Shown here in pieces: positions 1 to 8,310 of a stretch of 64,000 nt of DNA. The stretch spans positions 186,001 through 250,000 of the forward strand of contig NZ_SJSN01000007.1 in assembly GCF_004331675.1 (NCBI RefSeq), in the 5' to 3' direction. The notes under the pieces were generated by a model. The model saw nothing but the letters and a program-made list of their open reading frames with translations. It did no database searches and was not told the origin of the DNA. Both the position numbers and the translations under genes were made by a program. Each line of letters starts with the position of its first letter. Position 1 is the first letter of the stretch. Source of the DNA: Pedobacter frigidisoli (GTDB taxonomy: Bacteria > Bacteroidota > Bacteroidia > Sphingobacteriales > Sphingobacteriaceae).

Positions 1-87
1 GCCCTTACCATCTGAGTTACAGTTGGCGAACAAACTGATTGCGGCAAAACCAAGTATTAGAGTGCCCGCTAATTGAGGAAATTTCAT
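1..87 (-). CDS. N-terminal fragment of an exported protein
   Basis: An ATG at 87 on the minus strand opens a frame that runs off the window after 29 codons. The visible part has a short basic start (MKF), a hydrophobic stretch of about 15 residues and then FANCNSDGKG. This looks like a signal peptide. The Cys at residue 23 followed by polar residues could be a lipoprotein cysteine, but Asn before the Cys is not typical of a lipobox. The function cannot be told from this fragment. Confidence 0.45.
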   Translation of the reverse strand, partial: MKFPQLAGTLILGFAAISLFANCNSDGKG

Positions 88-186
88 AGATATTATAATA
101 GTTGTTAATGTTTTACAGTTTTTCCGAATCTGTTTTATATGAAAGTAGGATTGAAATCCGATAGTTTAAAATAAAGTAACTAACAT

Positions 187-1068
187 TTACACATTGCAGA
201 ATTTACCAAAAACACCTAATGGTAATTTAATGCCTGCAGTGGCTTGTAGGTACAGTTCTCCGGTTTCTAAATTTTTAACATTAGGGAATGATGTGCGAAT
301 TAAATTTTCTACAATAACGGAAGAAAATCCTAAAGAATAAGTATTCAAAATTAAAAAATGTTCCTTTTCATCTAAAAGTTGTACAACATCTTGCATCATT
401 TCTTGAATATGATCCTCAAGCTTCCACTTTTCGCCATTAGGACCATGACCGTAAGCCGGCGGATCTAGAATAATTCCATTGTATTTTTTTCCTCTTTTAA
501 GTTCTTTCTTAACAAACTTTAAAGCATCTTCAACCATCCAACGGGTATTTTTTAGGCCTGAAAGTTCTTGGTTTTCGTTAGCCCAAGTTACTACTTGTTT
601 GATAGAGTCTACGTGTGTGGTTTCTGCGCCAGCCGCATTCGCAATTAAGGATGCAGCTCCTGTGTAAGCAAAAAGGTTTAAGACTTTTGGATTTGGGGTA
701 GTAAATTTTTTAATTGATGAAGAGATAAAATCCCAGTTTACAGCTTGCTCAGGGAAAACACCAACATGTTTAAATGAGGTTAATCCCAAACGAAGTTTAA
801 TGGCAACATCATCATTTTTATATTCAACATGCCAACGATCTGGTGATGCAGGATTTTTTTTAACCCATTCGCCCGAAGTAGCCGAACGACCTCTAAAAGA
901 TATCGTAGCAGTTTTTTTCCACTCTTGCTCTGATAATGTTTTCTTCCAAACAGCCTGTGGTTCAGGACGGATTAGAATTGCATTTCCAAAACGCTCTAAT
1001 TTTTCAAAATCCCCGCAATCAATTAGTTCATAATCTTTCCAATGGGTTGGGGCAAGTAATTGTATCAT
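187..1068 (-). CDS. class I SAM-dependent methyltransferase, RlmI/RlmK-like
   Basis: The 293-residue protein has the C-terminal catalytic core of the large-subunit rRNA methyltransferase group (RlmI/RlmK type). The SAM-binding motif I is VLNLFAYTGAAS at residues 129-140, an acidic motif II (HVDS) follows, and the substrate motif DPPAYGHG is at 202-209. The family transfers a methyl group from SAM to a base of 23S rRNA. This protein lacks the long N-terminal PUA/EEHEE region of E. coli RlmI, so the exact target is uncertain. It starts at ATG 1068. The upstream spacer up to the MlaF-like gene holds only a perfect palindrome (1085-1154), so it is probably not translationally coupled to that gene. 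Confidence 0.8.
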   Translation of the reverse strand: MIQLLAPTHWKDYELIDCGDFEKLERFGNAILIRPEPQAVWKKTLSEQEWKKTATISFRGRSATSGEWVKKNPASPDRWHVEYKNDDVAIKLRLGLTSFKHVGVFPEQAVNWDFISSSIKKFTTPNPKVLNLFAYTGAASLIANAAGAETTHVDSIKQVVTWANENQELSGLKNTRWMVEDALKFVKKELKRGKKYNGIILDPPAYGHGPNGEKWKLEDHIQEMMQDVVQLLDEKEHFLILNTYSLGFSSVIVENLIRTSFPNVKNLETGELYLQATAGIKLPLGVFGKFCNV

Positions 1069-1084
1069 GTATTTTTATGTAGTC

Positions 1085-1154
1085 CGTCATTGCGAGGCAC
1101 GAAGCAATCTCAATAGATAAGTTGAATGAGATTGCTTCGTGCCTCGCAATGACG
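1085..1154. repeat. P1 palindrome, perfect 28-bp arms
   Basis: The arms at 1085-1112 and 1127-1154 are perfect inverted complements around a 14-base loop. The core is CATTGCGAGGCACGAAGCAA. The same core recurs near 17984, 34760, 36350 and 37848, with single arms near 31860 and 41535. It lies between two minus-strand genes and could act as an RNA-stabilising or terminating hairpin. There is no clear T-tract. Confidence 0.9.
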
Positions 1155-1161
1155 ATTATAT

Positions 1162-1914
1162 TTAAAACTTATCTTTTGCTGCTTTCATAAAACGGCTAGC
1201 AAAAACAAAGTCGTTCAGTTCCTGAATATCTGTATGGGCAATCTCTTTATTGCTACCTTCCCAAAATTTCTTTCCTTCGTGTAAGAATAAGATATAATCT
1301 CCAATTCCCATTACAGAGTTCATATCGTGAGTAACCACAATTGTTGTGGTGCCGTATTCTTCGGTAATTTCCTTTATTAATTCATCAATTACGATTGATG
1401 TTTTAGGATCTAGGCCAGAGTTTGGTTCATCACAAAACAAGTATTTTGGATTCATCGCGATAGCACGTGCTATACCTACACGTTTTTTCATTCCGCCAGA
1501 TAACTCTGCTGGAAAAAGTTTGTTCTTTCCCTCTAAATTTACACGCTCCAAGCAAAAATTAACCCTTTCTAATTTCTCACTTCTGGTTTGATCAGTAAAC
1601 ATATTTAAAGGAAACATGATGTTTTCCTCAACAGTCATACTATCAAATAGGGCAGATCCTTGAAAAAGCATTCCAATTTCCTTACGCACTTCGATTCTTT
1701 CTCCATAATCCATGGCTGTAAAATCTCTTCCATCATATAATACAGAACCAGAATCTGGCTGATGCAAACCAACCATACATTTAAGTAGTGTTGTTTTACC
1801 AGAACCCGAGCCTCCGATAATTAAATTGGTTACACCCTCTTTAAATGTTCCAGAAATCCCTTTGAGAACATCATTCCCAGAGAATGATTTATAAATATCT
1901 TTTATCTCAATCAT
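1162..1914 (-). CDS. ABC transporter ATP-binding protein, MlaF type
   Basis: The 250-residue ATPase has Walker A GGSGSGKTT at 34-42, a Q-loop (MLFQGSALF), the signature LSGGM and Walker B FCDEPNSGLDP. The GMLFQGSALFDSMTV region is typical of the MlaF/Mkl subfamily that powers phospholipid transport between the membranes. Its ATG overlaps the stop codon of the upstream MlaE-like permease gene by one base (TAATG at 1914), which indicates translational coupling and a working ABC pair. No MlaD-type substrate-binding gene follows; the next gene downstream is a methyltransferase. The lipid-transport role is inferred from the family. Confidence 0.85.
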   Translation of the reverse strand: MIEIKDIYKSFSGNDVLKGISGTFKEGVTNLIIGGSGSGKTTLLKCMVGLHQPDSGSVLYDGRDFTAMDYGERIEVRKEIGMLFQGSALFDSMTVEENIMFPLNMFTDQTRSEKLERVNFCLERVNLEGKNKLFPAELSGGMKKRVGIARAIAMNPKYLFCDEPNSGLDPKTSIVIDELIKEITEEYGTTTIVVTHDMNSVMGIGDYILFLHEGKKFWEGSNKEIAHTDIQELNDFVFASRFMKAAKDKF

Positions 1915-2648
1915 TAAAGTAAAAGTTGAGTAACTAAATAATCGCAGACTAATATTGAGATACAGCTAATTACAACCGCTCTAGTACTTGCTTGCGAAAC
2001 TTCCAATGCGCCACCGCGAACGTAAAAACCTTCGTAAGCTGGTACCGATGTGATGATGAAACCGAAAACAAATGCTTTTACCAGTGCAACAACTATTGTG
2101 TATGGATTAAAATCCGTAGTGATTCCTTGAATATATTCGTTTGGAGTAACAGCACCTGAAATTGAGCCACCGATGTATCCACCAGCGATACTTAAAAACA
2201 TAGAGCAAATTACCAGCATTGGAACCATTGTTATTCCCGAAATAATTTTTGGAAGAATTAAGTATCCAGGTGCATTTATTCCCATAATTTCTAGGGCATC
2301 AATTTGCTCGGTAACACGCATCGAGCCAATTTCTGATGAAATGGCCGAACCAATTTTACCAGCCAAAACGATAGCGCTAATGGTTGGACTTAATTCCAGA
2401 ATACTAGAATCTCTGTTTACTGAACCAATAATCGTTTTCGGAATAAAATCACTAACCAACTGGAAAGCAATTTGTAGAGTCATTACTGCACCAATAAATG
2501 TAGAGATAATTGCAATAAGTCCTAAAGAGCCAACGCCCACATAATCCATCTGCTTTGCAATTTCCTTAAAGTATATCTTCAGTTTTTCCGGCCTTCTGAA
2601 TACAGATTTGAGTAGCAGTATGTATCTGCCGAAATTGGTAAAATTCAT
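1914..2648 (-). CDS. MlaE-family ABC transporter permease
   Basis: The 244-residue protein has an N-terminal amphipathic segment, then about five hydrophobic segments. The region GSAISSEIGSMRVTEQIDALEIMGINAP is the hallmark MlaE segment (EQIDALEIMG). The family forms the inner-membrane channel of lipid transporters that maintain outer-membrane asymmetry. It is the first gene of a two-gene operon with the MlaF-type ATPase, sharing one base. The intergenic region 2649-2793 is shared with a divergent SDR gene and must hold both promoters; I could not assign them. Confidence 0.85.
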   Translation of the reverse strand: MNFTNFGRYILLLKSVFRRPEKLKIYFKEIAKQMDYVGVGSLGLIAIISTFIGAVMTLQIAFQLVSDFIPKTIIGSVNRDSSILELSPTISAIVLAGKIGSAISSEIGSMRVTEQIDALEIMGINAPGYLILPKIISGITMVPMLVICSMFLSIAGGYIGGSISGAVTPNEYIQGITTDFNPYTIVVALVKAFVFGFIITSVPAYEGFYVRGGALEVSQASTRAVVISCISILVCDYLVTQLLL

Positions 2649-2793
2649 TCCGTATGTGTTGCTTAATTTAAATGATCATTTATAATACTACAAAGAAACG
2701 ATAAAAAAGTTGTCGCACTTTGATAATTGCAAAAATATTCGTGGTTTCGGATATAAATATGGTTTTTTGTCAACAAAAACTAATCCATAAAAA

Positions 2794-3483
2794 ATGAAAG
2801 CTGTAATAACTGGTGCAACAAAAGGAATTGGAAGAGCAATAGCGACAAAATTGTGGAAAGAGGGTTATGATTTAATTCTTGTGGCTAGAAGTTTGAATGA
2901 TTTGGAAAAATTTCGCAATCAATTATTTTTTACGGGAAGATCGGTTCTGATTTATGCTGTGGATTGCTCCATTAAGGAAGAACTTTATAAGTTCTTAAAC
3001 AAAGTGGATTTAGATTTTGGCTTTGCCGATGTATTGGTGAACAATGTTGGCGCTTTTTTACCAGGAAGTTTATTGGATGAAGATGATGATGCCTTTGAGA
3101 AACAGCAAGAATTAAACGTAAATGCCAGCTACTACATCAGTAAGTTTTTCGGAAAAAAAATGCGATCAGCACAACATGGACATATATTTAACATCTGTTC
3201 GGTGGCGAGTAAGGCTCCTGTGAAAAATGGTGGAAGTTATAGTGTAACAAAAGCAGCGATGCTAAGTCTTAATCATGTATTGCGGCAAGAATTAGCCCCA
3301 CACAACGTTAAAGTAACCGCCTTTTTGCCGGGCTCAACCAAAACATCATCCTGGGAGGGAACAACAATTCCAGATGAAAAATTTGTACAGCCCGAAGATA
3401 TAGCAGAAACTTTATATACCATTTTAAACTTAAGTAAAGGGGTAAACGTTGATGAGGTTTTAATTACTCCGCTTGATTTTTAA
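2794..3483 (+). CDS. SDR-family oxidoreductase
   Basis: This is a classical short-chain dehydrogenase/reductase of 229 residues. The NAD(P)-binding glycine motif GATKGIGRA is at 7-15 and NNVG at 83-86. The catalytic Ser136, Tyr149 and Lys153 form the YSVTK active site. The usual length for the family is about 250 residues. It could be a 3-oxoacyl-ACP reductase-like enzyme, but the substrate cannot be read from sequence. Only 11 bases separate it from the PspC gene downstream, so the two are probably co-transcribed. Confidence 0.85.
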   Translation: MKAVITGATKGIGRAIATKLWKEGYDLILVARSLNDLEKFRNQLFFTGRSVLIYAVDCSIKEELYKFLNKVDLDFGFADVLVNNVGAFLPGSLLDEDDDAFEKQQELNVNASYYISKFFGKKMRSAQHGHIFNICSVASKAPVKNGGSYSVTKAAMLSLNHVLRQELAPHNVKVTAFLPGSTKTSSWEGTTIPDEKFVQPEDIAETLYTILNLSKGVNVDEVLITPLDF

Positions 3484-3494
3484 ACACACACAAA

Positions 3495-4196
3495 ATGAAC
3501 AGCGTTATGGAAAAGAAGCTTTTTAGAAACGAACACGATAAGATGATTGCCGGTGTAGCTTCTGGCCTTGCAGATTACATGCAGGTAGAGGTTACCATAG
3601 TGAGGTTGTTATTCGTATTATCGTCTATATTTATGGCCGGAGGCGGTCTTATTGCCTATATTATTATGTGGATTATTGTTCCGGTTAATAACGATCCGGC
3701 AGCAAGATTCACAAGTTTCAACGATTACTTCAACAGGAACAACCCAAATACGCCACCTTTTGGAAGCTCGAATCCATTTTCTGGTCCAACAGGTTCGGGA
3801 AATGCAAATTGGACACAGCCGGTAGATGAATCGAAGAAAACACCTTTCGAAACCCAACCTGATTTTAGCAAATTCAACAAGCCGAATGATGCTGGAAGAA
3901 CCATTGCAGGATTACTTTTATTGGTAGTTGGTTGTTTCTTCTTAATGCATGAACTCGATTTTATCCCAGATTGGTTTAGCTTCAGAAATTTCTTCAAATT
4001 TATGTGGCCGGTAATATTCATTGCGCTAGGTATTAGTGTTATTGCCAAATCAAAAAGGAAAAATGAATGGGCGGCCTTTCAAAATCAACAAGCTCAGGAA
4101 GAGCAAAAAAAATCAGCTGATTTTTCGGAAACAGTAATTGTAGAGGAAAAACCAAACGAAGATCATAACTCAACATCCACTAACCCTCAAGCATAA
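3495..4196 (+). CDS. PspC-domain membrane protein
   Basis: The 233-residue protein begins with a PspC domain (about residues 5-62: KKLFRNEHDKMIAGVASGLA, then a long transmembrane helix ending in IIMWIIVP). A Pro/Asn/Gly-rich linker follows, then two more hydrophobic segments (residues about 135-180) and a charged Glu/Lys-rich tail. PspC proteins sense or transmit envelope stress. A second start at Met5 (MEKKLF) would give the canonical PspC N-terminus and cannot be excluded. The next gene begins 5 bases downstream and is LiaF-like, so the two probably form a membrane-stress module. Confidence 0.8.
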   Translation: MNSVMEKKLFRNEHDKMIAGVASGLADYMQVEVTIVRLLFVLSSIFMAGGGLIAYIIMWIIVPVNNDPAARFTSFNDYFNRNNPNTPPFGSSNPFSGPTGSGNANWTQPVDESKKTPFETQPDFSKFNKPNDAGRTIAGLLLLVVGCFFLMHELDFIPDWFSFRNFFKFMWPVIFIALGISVIAKSKRKNEWAAFQNQQAQEEQKKSADFSETVIVEEKPNEDHNSTSTNPQA

Positions 4197-4201
4197 ATAA
4201 C

Positions 4202-5188
4202 ATGAAATTAGATAGATTAATTTGGGGTATCTTACTGCTATTTATTGGTGGTGTACTTCTACTCGAAAACTTTGGCCTAATAGAATTCTATTGGCGCAAC
4301 GTTTGGAACTTTTGGCCAATATTTTTAATAATCGCTGGTGTAAATATTTTATTCAATAGAAATAATTCACAAACAGGCAGCATAGTTTCTATTGCGGTTT
4401 TAGTTGTAGCGCTATCATTCCTGTTTTACAAAGGACAACAAGAGCCGACTAGGGGAAATTGGTGGGGTAATCACGCTAACAAGGACATAGATATCAACAT
4501 TGATGATGACGACAACGATAACGATAATGATGATAACAGTGATAATGACACAGCTTTCCATCAACTTAGTTTATCTGAACCTTTTGTAGCTGCAGATAAC
4601 GCTAAGAAAACCATATTAAATATTTCTGGAGGTGGTATTTCATTCAATTTGAATGGCGAAACATCAGAATTAATTAATGCTGATGTTAAGAAAAAACATG
4701 CAAACTTTTCATTAAAGAAATTAATAACCGATTCTGCAACTGTGCTAACCTTTAGCATGGATAACAAAAAGAATAAATTTAATTTTGGTGATGGTGGAAA
4801 TGATGTGGATTTTAAATTAAACAAGGCCGCAAACTGGGATGTTTATATGAAACTTGGTGCAGGCGAAGCAGATTTTGATTTTACAGATTATAAGGTTCGT
4901 ACTTTCCACTTCGATGGTGGCGCAGCTGCATTGGATTTAAAGTTTGGAGATTTATTGCCAATTACCGATGTTGTTGTCAAATCTGGCGTGGCCGATGTTA
5001 AAATCAAAATCCCTACAAATTCTGGCTGTAGAATTAAAACTAAAACAGGTTTATCATCTAAAGATTTTGATGGATTTGATAAATTAAGTGATGGAGTTTA
5101 CGAAACATCGAATTATAAAACATCAACAAAAAAAATCTTTATTAATTTGGATGGAGGATTAAGTAGCTTTGAGGTAAATCGATATTAG
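4202..5188 (+). CDS. LiaI/LiaF-like membrane protein with C-terminal toastrack-type domain
   Basis: The 328-residue protein has an N-terminal region with three or four hydrophobic helices (residues 1-80) that matches the LiaI/LiaF/DUF5668 type (LLFIGGVLLLENF). An extremely acidic low-complexity stretch of Asp and Asn follows at about residues 96-118. The beta-rich C-terminal half repeats short motifs such as GAGEADFDF and GVADVKIKIP, as in LiaF cell-wall stress proteins. It sits directly behind the PspC gene, which supports a shared role in envelope homeostasis. The role is inferred from the family. Confidence 0.7.
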   Translation: MKLDRLIWGILLLFIGGVLLLENFGLIEFYWRNVWNFWPIFLIIAGVNILFNRNNSQTGSIVSIAVLVVALSFLFYKGQQEPTRGNWWGNHANKDIDINIDDDDNDNDNDDNSDNDTAFHQLSLSEPFVAADNAKKTILNISGGGISFNLNGETSELINADVKKKHANFSLKKLITDSATVLTFSMDNKKNKFNFGDGGNDVDFKLNKAANWDVYMKLGAGEADFDFTDYKVRTFHFDGGAAALDLKFGDLLPITDVVVKSGVADVKIKIPTNSGCRIKTKTGLSSKDFDGFDKLSDGVYETSNYKTSTKKIFINLDGGLSSFEVNRY

Positions 5189-5271
5189 ATAAGTTGAAAA
5201 TGAAAGGCAGAAAGTTTAAGGCTTTGCTTTGCCAAACTTTAGAAACCTGATCTTGAAAATCCTAAAATCCA

Positions 5272-5883
5272 ATGAATCTTGATCAGTATACAGTTGTTAT
5301 AAATGGTAAGCCACAAGGTCCGTATAGTTTATCTGAGCTTGCTGATTTAAATATCAAGCCGAATACATTTATACGCAAACCCGGAATGGACGATTATAAA
5401 GAAGCTCATGCAATTGCAGAATTGCGTGAGCTTCTTGGTTTTAGCTATCAAAAAACCGCCCCTCAATATTTTGCTGCTTTCGATCAAAGATTATTAGCCT
5501 CAGTGATTGATCATTTCATCATTTTTGGCTTTTATACGGTTATTATTTTGATCAGTTATATCTTTATCGTAGATAAGAACGAGCGGATAATGGCTTTTTT
5601 GGTTCCTTTTCCAATTATTTTTATGGTTAAACTCATTTATGGAAGTTTTGCCGAAGCGTCAGTAAATCAAGCTACAGTTGGCAAAAAAATATTGGGCATT
5701 AAAGTTACCGATTTAGAAGGAACCAGAATTTCTATTGGTGTTTCTTTCATCAGAAACTTTTCGAAAATTTTATCTGTTCTACCTGTTTTCTTCGGCTATC
5801 TGTATAGCTTTTTGAATAAGAAAAACCAATGCTGGCACGATATAGCCGCAAATACGTTGGTGATAAAAGATAGATTGATATAG
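5272..5883 (+). CDS. GYF_2/DUF4339 plus RDD-domain membrane protein
   Basis: Residues 1-52 form a GYF_2-like domain (INGKPQGPYSLSELADL), and residues 62-200 an RDD membrane domain with two or three transmembrane helices (AAFDQRLLASVIDHFIIFGF at the start, KNQCWHDIAANTLV at the end). The two-domain arrangement is common in Bacteroidota. The biochemical function is unknown; some RDD proteins transport ions. The 83-base gap from the LiaF-like gene contains a P9-type repeat fragment, so co-transcription is uncertain. Confidence 0.75.
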   Translation: MNLDQYTVVINGKPQGPYSLSELADLNIKPNTFIRKPGMDDYKEAHAIAELRELLGFSYQKTAPQYFAAFDQRLLASVIDHFIIFGFYTVIILISYIFIVDKNERIMAFLVPFPIIFMVKLIYGSFAEASVNQATVGKKILGIKVTDLEGTRISIGVSFIRNFSKILSVLPVFFGYLYSFLNKKNQCWHDIAANTLVIKDRLI

Positions 5884-5960
5884 TCGTAATTGATTAAAGT
5901 ATATTTTGAAAATTGATGGTTCAGTAATTCTTTGCCGATTTTAGCCCTGTTTTCCGCTAA

Positions 5961-5986
5961 ATCCCCGATAGAAAAAATCGGGGGAT
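5961..5986. repeat. small hairpin ATCCCCGAT..ATCGGGGGAT
   Basis: A 9-bp inverted repeat with a loop of about seven A-rich bases lies in the 273-base gap between the RDD gene and ispG. There is no T-tract on either side, so it is unlikely to be a standard terminator. Confidence 0.5.
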
Positions 5987-6141
5987 ATCGCTTCACCCAG
6001 GTTTAAATTTTAAAGGATCTAATGTTAGTGTCTTTAACACAGTAATCATCAAAAATCATATAGCATAACATCCGAGGAATTTATCAACTCAATTTTCTAA
6101 CAATTTAACAATACATCAATTTAACAATTAAACATTTAGCT

Positions 6142-6149
6142 TATCTTTG
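6142..6149 (+). promoter_or_regulatory. Bacteroidota-type -7 element upstream of ispG
   Basis: TATCTTTG matches the TAnnTTTG consensus of the phylum. It ends seven bases before the ispG ATG, so transcription would begin almost at the start codon and the mRNA would be nearly leaderless. A clear TTG at -33 was not seen. Confidence 0.5.
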
Positions 6150-6156
6150 CAATCGC

Positions 6157-8142
6157 ATGGAAAATTTATCGGTAAAGCATGATTTAGATGGAGGATATTG
6201 CAACAGTTTAACGCAATATTCGAGGTATTTAACCCGCGAAGTTAATATTGGCGATATCGCTTTGGGCGGTCACAATCCTATTCGTATCCAATCGATGACG
6301 ACCACCGATACCATGAATACTCTGGCAACCGTTGAGCAAACCATCCGCATGGTAGAATCTGGTAGTGAATATGTTCGTATCACTGCACCAAGCATCAAAG
6401 AAGCTGAAAATTTAGCGAATATTAAAAAAGAATTACGTTATCGCGGATACAATGTTCCTTTAATTGCTGATATCCATTTTACGCCAAATGCAGCTGAAAT
6501 GGCCGCAAGGATTGTAGAAAAAGTTCGTGTGAATCCGGGGAACTACGCCGATAAAAAGAAATTCGAAAATTTAGAATACACTCAAGATACTTATGATGCA
6601 GAACTGGCTAGGATTTACAAAAAAATTATTCCGCTGGTAAAAATCTGTAAGGAATATGGCACAGCCATGCGTATCGGCACCAATCATGGGTCACTTTCTG
6701 ATAGGATTATGAGCCATTACGGCGATACTCCAAGAGGAATGGTAGAATCTGCAATGGAATTTATCCGCATGTGCGAAGACCAAAATTATTACAATTTGGT
6801 GATTTCGATGAAAGCCAGCAACACGCAGGTAATGGTTCAGGCTTATCGTTTACTGGTTAAAACCATGGTGAAAGAGGGTATGAATTATCCTCTGCATTTA
6901 GGTGTAACCGAAGCAGGCGATGGAGAAGATGGTCGTATAAAATCTGCAGTTGGAATCGGTACTTTATTGGAAGATGGTTTAGGCGATACCATTCGTGTTT
7001 CACTAACAGAAGACCCTGAATTTGAAGCGCCTGTTGCAAAAGCATTGGCTGATAGATATTCTTCAAGGAGTCGGGAGTCAGAGGTCCGAGGTCAGAAGAT
7101 TGATAGTGCACCCGGGCTTCGGACTTCGGACTTTGGACTTCCGACTTATTCTCCTTATTCCTATTCGAGAAGAATCACAGAACCTGTTCAGCATATTGGC
7201 GGACATCACCACCCGGTTGTGATGATTGATGTCTCAAAAGAAAACCTAAAAGACCCATATTTTTTAAGTTCTGTAGGATACAATTACAGTGCAGGTTTAG
7301 ATAAATATAATCTTGCCGACCAAGCTTGTGATTTGGTTTATTTGGGCGATAATTTGCCATCGTTTTCTTTCCCGGGAAATTTAAAGCAGATTTATAATTA
7401 CCAAACTTGGTTGGGTTTAAGAGATAAAAATAATTGTCACCCATTATTTTCTTTCGACGAATTTAGCGCAGCCGATTTTAAAGATGAATTTTTAAACTTC
7501 GTTCAAATTGATGCCAAACAATTAAACAATTCATCAATTGATCAATTAAGCAACAATGTTATCCTGATTCTCGAAACAGCTGCTCTTCATGGAATGGCTG
7601 AACAGAGAGCATTTTTTGTGGCCTTGCAAGAAAAAAATATACAAATTCCAGTGATTATCAAAAGGACTTACAAGGAGTTAGATGCTGATAATTTGATGCT
7701 CTACGCTGCAACAGATATTGGTGCTCTATTTACTGATGGTTTTGGAGATGGGATTTGGATTGATGACCAAAGTCAAAATTTAGCTTTAATTAACTCAACC
7801 AGTTTCGGGATTTTGCAGGCAACCAGAACAAGAATCAGTAAAACAGAATATATTTCTTGTCCGAGTTGTGGCAGGACACTTTTCGATTTACAGGAAACTA
7901 CGCAGCTTATTCGTTCCCGAACAGACCATTTGAAAGGACTTAAAATTGGAATCATGGGCTGTATTGTAAACGGCCCAGGCGAAATGGCCGATGCTGATTA
8001 CGGCTATGTAGGAACTGGTCCTGATAAAATAACTTTGTATCGCGGTCAGGAAGTGGTGAAAAAGAATGTTAATACCGCTTTTGCTTTAGATGAGTTAATT
8101 GATATTATAAAGGGTGATGGAAATTGGGTAGAGAAAAGTTAA
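6157..8142 (+). CDS. ispG: 4-hydroxy-3-methylbut-2-en-1-yl diphosphate synthase (long form)
   Basis: IspG converts methylerythritol cyclodiphosphate to HMBPP in the non-mevalonate isoprenoid pathway, using a [4Fe-4S] cluster and reductant. At 661 residues this is the long form found in Bacteroidota, Chlamydiae and plants, with an extra central domain between the TIM barrel (about 30-300) and the iron-sulfur domain (about 545-661). The cluster cysteines are Cys568, Cys571 (CPSCGRT) and Cys602 (GCIVNGPGEM). Residues of about 305-331 are encoded by a P5-type inverted repeat (7069-7146) that lies in frame in the linker after the TIM barrel. The enzyme should tolerate this because both conserved domains are intact. 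Confidence 0.95.
   Translation: MENLSVKHDLDGGYCNSLTQYSRYLTREVNIGDIALGGHNPIRIQSMTTTDTMNTLATVEQTIRMVESGSEYVRITAPSIKEAENLANIKKELRYRGYNVPLIADIHFTPNAAEMAARIVEKVRVNPGNYADKKKFENLEYTQDTYDAELARIYKKIIPLVKICKEYGTAMRIGTNHGSLSDRIMSHYGDTPRGMVESAMEFIRMCEDQNYYNLVISMKASNTQVMVQAYRLLVKTMVKEGMNYPLHLGVTEAGDGEDGRIKSAVGIGTLLEDGLGDTIRVSLTEDPEFEAPVAKALADRYSSRSRESEVRGQKIDSAPGLRTSDFGLPTYSPYSYSRRITEPVQHIGGHHHPVVMIDVSKENLKDPYFLSSVGYNYSAGLDKYNLADQACDLVYLGDNLPSFSFPGNLKQIYNYQTWLGLRDKNNCHPLFSFDEFSAADFKDEFLNFVQIDAKQLNNSSIDQLSNNVILILETAALHGMAEQRAFFVALQEKNIQIPVIIKRTYKELDADNLMLYAATDIGALFTDGFGDGIWIDDQSQNLALINSTSFGILQATRTRISKTEYISCPSCGRTLFDLQETTQLIRSRTDHLKGLKIGIMGCIVNGPGEMADADYGYVGTGPDKITLYRGQEVVKKNVNTAFALDELIDIIKGDGNWVEKS
7069..7146. 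repeat. P5-type inverted repeat inside ispG
   Basis: The arms at 7069-7098 and 7117-7146 are imperfect inverted copies (24 of 30 positions match) around an 18-base loop. They resemble intergenic P5 copies at 15074-15118, 27466-27506, 32108-32143 and 53873-53903 (motifs GGGAGTC and GTCCGAGGTC). The insert keeps the ispG frame open and adds about 26 residues. Confidence 0.8.
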
Positions 8143-8161
8143 ATTTTTTCTGCGTATTGCA

Positions 8162-8202
8162 TTCCCCTCTTTTAGAGGGGTGTCCGCAGGACGGGGTGTT
8201 TA
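8162..8202. repeat. P4 repeat downstream of ispG
   Basis: This copy consists of a CCCCTCTTTTAGAGGGG hairpin followed by GTCCGCAGGACGGGGTGTT. Two more copies lie at 31961-32000 and 32042-32082. The T-rich stretch after it might help end ispG transcription, but it is not a standard terminator. Confidence 0.75.
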
Positions 8203-8310
8203 ATTGTCTTTTTTTTAATAAATGTTAACTAATGATTTTGTCAATGGTCTCCCCACAGACCAATATTTTAATAAGAGACAATAACTAACCAATAACCCTA
8301 AATTACCTCA

